Positions 62,514-64,000 of a stretch of DNA of 64,000 nucleotides are shown here, piece after piece. The position numbers were made by a program, and so were the translations under genes. The notes below the pieces were generated by a model, which saw only the letters and a program-made list of their open reading frames with translations, ran no database searches and had not been told where the DNA came from. Numbering within the stretch: the first letter of the stretch is position 1; each line of letters opens with the position of its first letter. Origin of the DNA: SAR324 cluster bacterium (GTDB lineage: Bacteria > SAR324 > NAC60-12); contig JADFZZ010000026.1 of assembly GCA_015232315.1 (NCBI GenBank), positions 1 through 64,000 on the forward strand, in the 5' to 3' direction.

Positions 62514-62583
62514 TGTCGTTCCTGCGAAGGCAGGAACCCAGCCCCAAATCCAGGACTGGATACCCGCCTTCGCGGGTATGACA
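62514..62583. repeat. Twin-hairpin repeat between CoA-transferase and pump genes
   Basis: Hairpins GTTCCTGC-GAAG-GCAGGAAC (62518-62537) and TACCCGC-CTTC-GCGGGTA (62561-62578) are enclosed by short TGTC/GACA ends. This matches a dispersed repeat type seen in many proteobacteria with GCGAAGGC/GCCTTCGC cores. It is not coding; translated in frame with the CoA-transferase it gives the spurious SYPRRRVSSPG peptide. Confidence 0.85.
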
Positions 62584-62633
62584 AGGAATTTGGGGTATTC
62601 TTTTTGAGAGATCGCCTTATGGGTTGACTATCG

Positions 62634-63761
62634 TTATTTAACCATGAACGTCCACAGAATACCGGCGGCAATAGCCGAGCCGATCACTCCGGCGACATTG
62701 GGTGCCATGGCATGCATCAACAGAAAATTGGAAGAGTCTTCTTTCAGTCCCATCGTATGGACAACCCTTGCGGAGTCAGGCACTGCCGACACTCCGGCGG
62801 CTCCAATCATGGGATTGATTTTATCTGTCAGAAACAGATTCATGAATTTCGCAAACAAAACTCCTCCTGCGGTAGCGATCGCGAAGGATAACGCTCCCAG
62901 TCCGAAAATCAGCAGGGATTTGTGTGTCAGAAAGTAGTGTGCGTCTGTGCTGGCACCGACTGAAAAGCCCAGCAGAATGGTAACAATGTCGATCATGGCA
63001 TTGCGGGCGGTGTTTGCCAGACGTTCAGTGACACAACTTTCTTTGAGCAGATTTCCCAAACACAACGTACCAACCAGCACGATGGAACCGGGAGCGATCA
63101 AGGCGCAAATCAGAAATGCCGCAATGGGAAAAATGATTTTCTCACGTTTGGGAACCATGCGTGGAGCTTTCATTTTGATCAGTCGTTCTTCCTTGGTGGT
63201 CAGAAGTTTGATGATCGGCGGCTGAATGACGGGTACCAGTGCCATGTAGGAATAGGCGGCGATGGCAATGGCTCCGAGTAAATCCGGAGCGAGTTTGGAT
63301 GCCAGAAAGATGGCGGTTGGACCATCGGCTCCGCCAATAATCCCGATTGCGCCAGCCTCACTGGGAGTGAAACCAAGATACATGGCGCCAATCAGGGTCA
63401 GGAAAATTCCGACCTGAGCCGCGGCGCCCAACATGATCAGTTTGGGGTTGGAAAGCATGGTGGAAAAGTCCATCATCGCACCGATTCCCAAAAAGATGAG
63501 CGGAGGAAAAATCCCCTGACTTACCCCGAAATAAATATAACTCAGAACACTCCCTTTATCATAAACACTGATGGGCATTCCCGGCACAATCGGCATATTG
63601 CCCACTACCACGCCAAAACCAATGGGGACAAGCAACAAGGGTTCATAATCTTTGATGATCGCCAGCGAAATAAAAATGATCCCGATAAGGATCATGATCA
63701 GGTTTCCCCATGTCATCATGGCAAAACCTGTACTTGATAAAAAATGACTCAAGGCTTCCAT
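62634..63761 (-). CDS. Sodium-translocating decarboxylase subunit beta
   Basis: A 375-residue membrane subunit of biotin-dependent sodium pumps (oxaloacetate, methylmalonyl-CoA or glutaconyl-CoA decarboxylase). Diagnostic segments are GIGAMMDFSTML, IGIIGGADGPTAIFLASKLAP with the ion-relevant Asp, and VSAVPDSARVVHTMG near the end. It couples carboxybiotin decarboxylation to sodium export. GGAGG lies six nt upstream of ATG. The upstream gene is a biotin carrier, and a CoA-transferase follows, which favours the methylmalonyl-CoA type. Confidence 0.95.
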   Translation of the reverse strand: MEALSHFLSSTGFAMMTWGNLIMILIGIIFISLAIIKDYEPLLLVPIGFGVVVGNMPIVPGMPISVYDKGSVLSYIYFGVSQGIFPPLIFLGIGAMMDFSTMLSNPKLIMLGAAAQVGIFLTLIGAMYLGFTPSEAGAIGIIGGADGPTAIFLASKLAPDLLGAIAIAAYSYMALVPVIQPPIIKLLTTKEERLIKMKAPRMVPKREKIIFPIAAFLICALIAPGSIVLVGTLCLGNLLKESCVTERLANTARNAMIDIVTILLGFSVGASTDAHYFLTHKSLLIFGLGALSFAIATAGGVLFAKFMNLFLTDKINPMIGAAGVSAVPDSARVVHTMGLKEDSSNFLLMHAMAPNVAGVIGSAIAAGILWTFMVK

Positions 63762-63799
63762 TCAATTCCTCCATAGTACAAATCAGATGTTATTAATCG

Positions 63800-64000
63800 C
63801 TAGCCTCTACGGCGATCTTCTGTAACCGCGATTGTTATCAATTCCTGCCCCTGACTGACGGTATCCCCGACAGAAATCTGAACGGTTTGAACAATTCCAT
63901 TGACCCGGGAGTTGATTTCATTTTCCATCTTCATTGCCTCCATTTTGAACAATGGCTGTCCCATTTTCACTTCATCGCCAGATTTGACCATAATCGCTAT
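63800..64000 (-). CDS. Biotin carrier domain, partial
   Basis: The C-terminal part of a biotinylated subunit; the 5' end lies beyond the right window edge (the frame is open to 64000). It contains the biotin attachment motif FKMEAMKMEN with the acceptor Lys, and the typical hammerhead strands (VKSGDEVKMGQPLF, VQISVGDTVSQGQELI). It could be a separate gamma/BCCP-like subunit or the C-terminus of a decarboxylase alpha subunit. It ends 38 nt before the beta subunit gene. Confidence 0.88.
   Translation of the reverse strand: MAIMVKSGDEVKMGQPLFKMEAMKMENEINSRVNGIVQTVQISVGDTVSQGQELITIAVTEDRRRG

Noticed and set aside
62435-62671. N-terminal extension of the CoA-transferase
   Set aside because: It translates a palindromic repeat, overlaps the pump gene by 38 nt, and a well-placed ribosome-binding site exists at the downstream ATG 62434.

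Overview
The window comes from a motile Gram-negative bacterium. It encodes a lipoprotein murein transglycosylase, the flagellar export and switch genes fliO, fliP and fliN, and proteins with N-terminal export signals. The large number of hybrid histidine kinases, the split ATP synthase operon (atpI-atpB-atpE only), the moderate GC content and the mosaic of short palindromic repeats fit a delta-proteobacterial or SAR324-like lineage. That placement is a guess from gene content; no rRNA is present to test it.

Layout. 1-0.96 kb: a truncated Rpn/PD-(D/E)XK gene cut by an IS3-family remnant. 0.96-7.4 kb (minus): a family-5 solute-binding protein followed by two hybrid kinases. 7.5-13.3 kb (minus): a stator/flagellar operon motA-motB1-motB2-fliL-fliL-fliN-fliO-fliP, preceded by a lytic transglycosylase, ispE and an HD hydrolase. 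16.3-16.9 kb: rpsU, tRNA-Ala and tRNA-Glu. 17-25 kb: GT4, priA, folD, nhaA and mgtE on plus. 25-34 kb (minus): sixA, secG, tpiA, a class A PBP, a BI-1 protein, argG, a membrane-anchored cold-shock protein and trxB. 34-42 kb: small secreted, chaperone and transport genes, a GT2 and a plant-type dapA. 43-45 kb: an Rpn pseudogene and atpI-B-E. 45-49 kb (minus): a second kinase pair. 49.5-52.8 kb (minus): an aldolase/dehydrogenase fusion and lysA. 53-59 kb (plus): two paralogous receiver-cNMP-kinase proteins around a receiver and a SLC13/DASS transporter. 59-64 kb (minus): a TerB/DUF2225 protein, a CoA-transferase, a sodium-pump decarboxylase beta subunit and a biotin carrier entering from the right edge.

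How the genes work together. A sodium theme recurs: PomA/PomB-like stators, NhaA, a c-ring subunit with sodium-site residues, a DASS symporter, and a biotin-dependent sodium-translocating decarboxylase next to a propionyl/acetyl-CoA:succinate CoA-transferase. Together these resemble a Propionigenium-style dicarboxylate-to-propionate sodium cycle, which is an inference. Signalling is dominated by six histidine kinases; none of them, nor the single stand-alone receiver, carries a recognisable DNA-binding output.

Most unusual points: a MotB paralogue lacking the ion-binding Asp beside a normal MotB and two FliLs; the kinase-receiver-transporter-kinase cluster, whose second kinase has a degenerate receiver with Glu at the phospho-Asp site and a large insertion in the kinase core; a plant-type DapA; and at least three families of short dispersed palindromic repeats.
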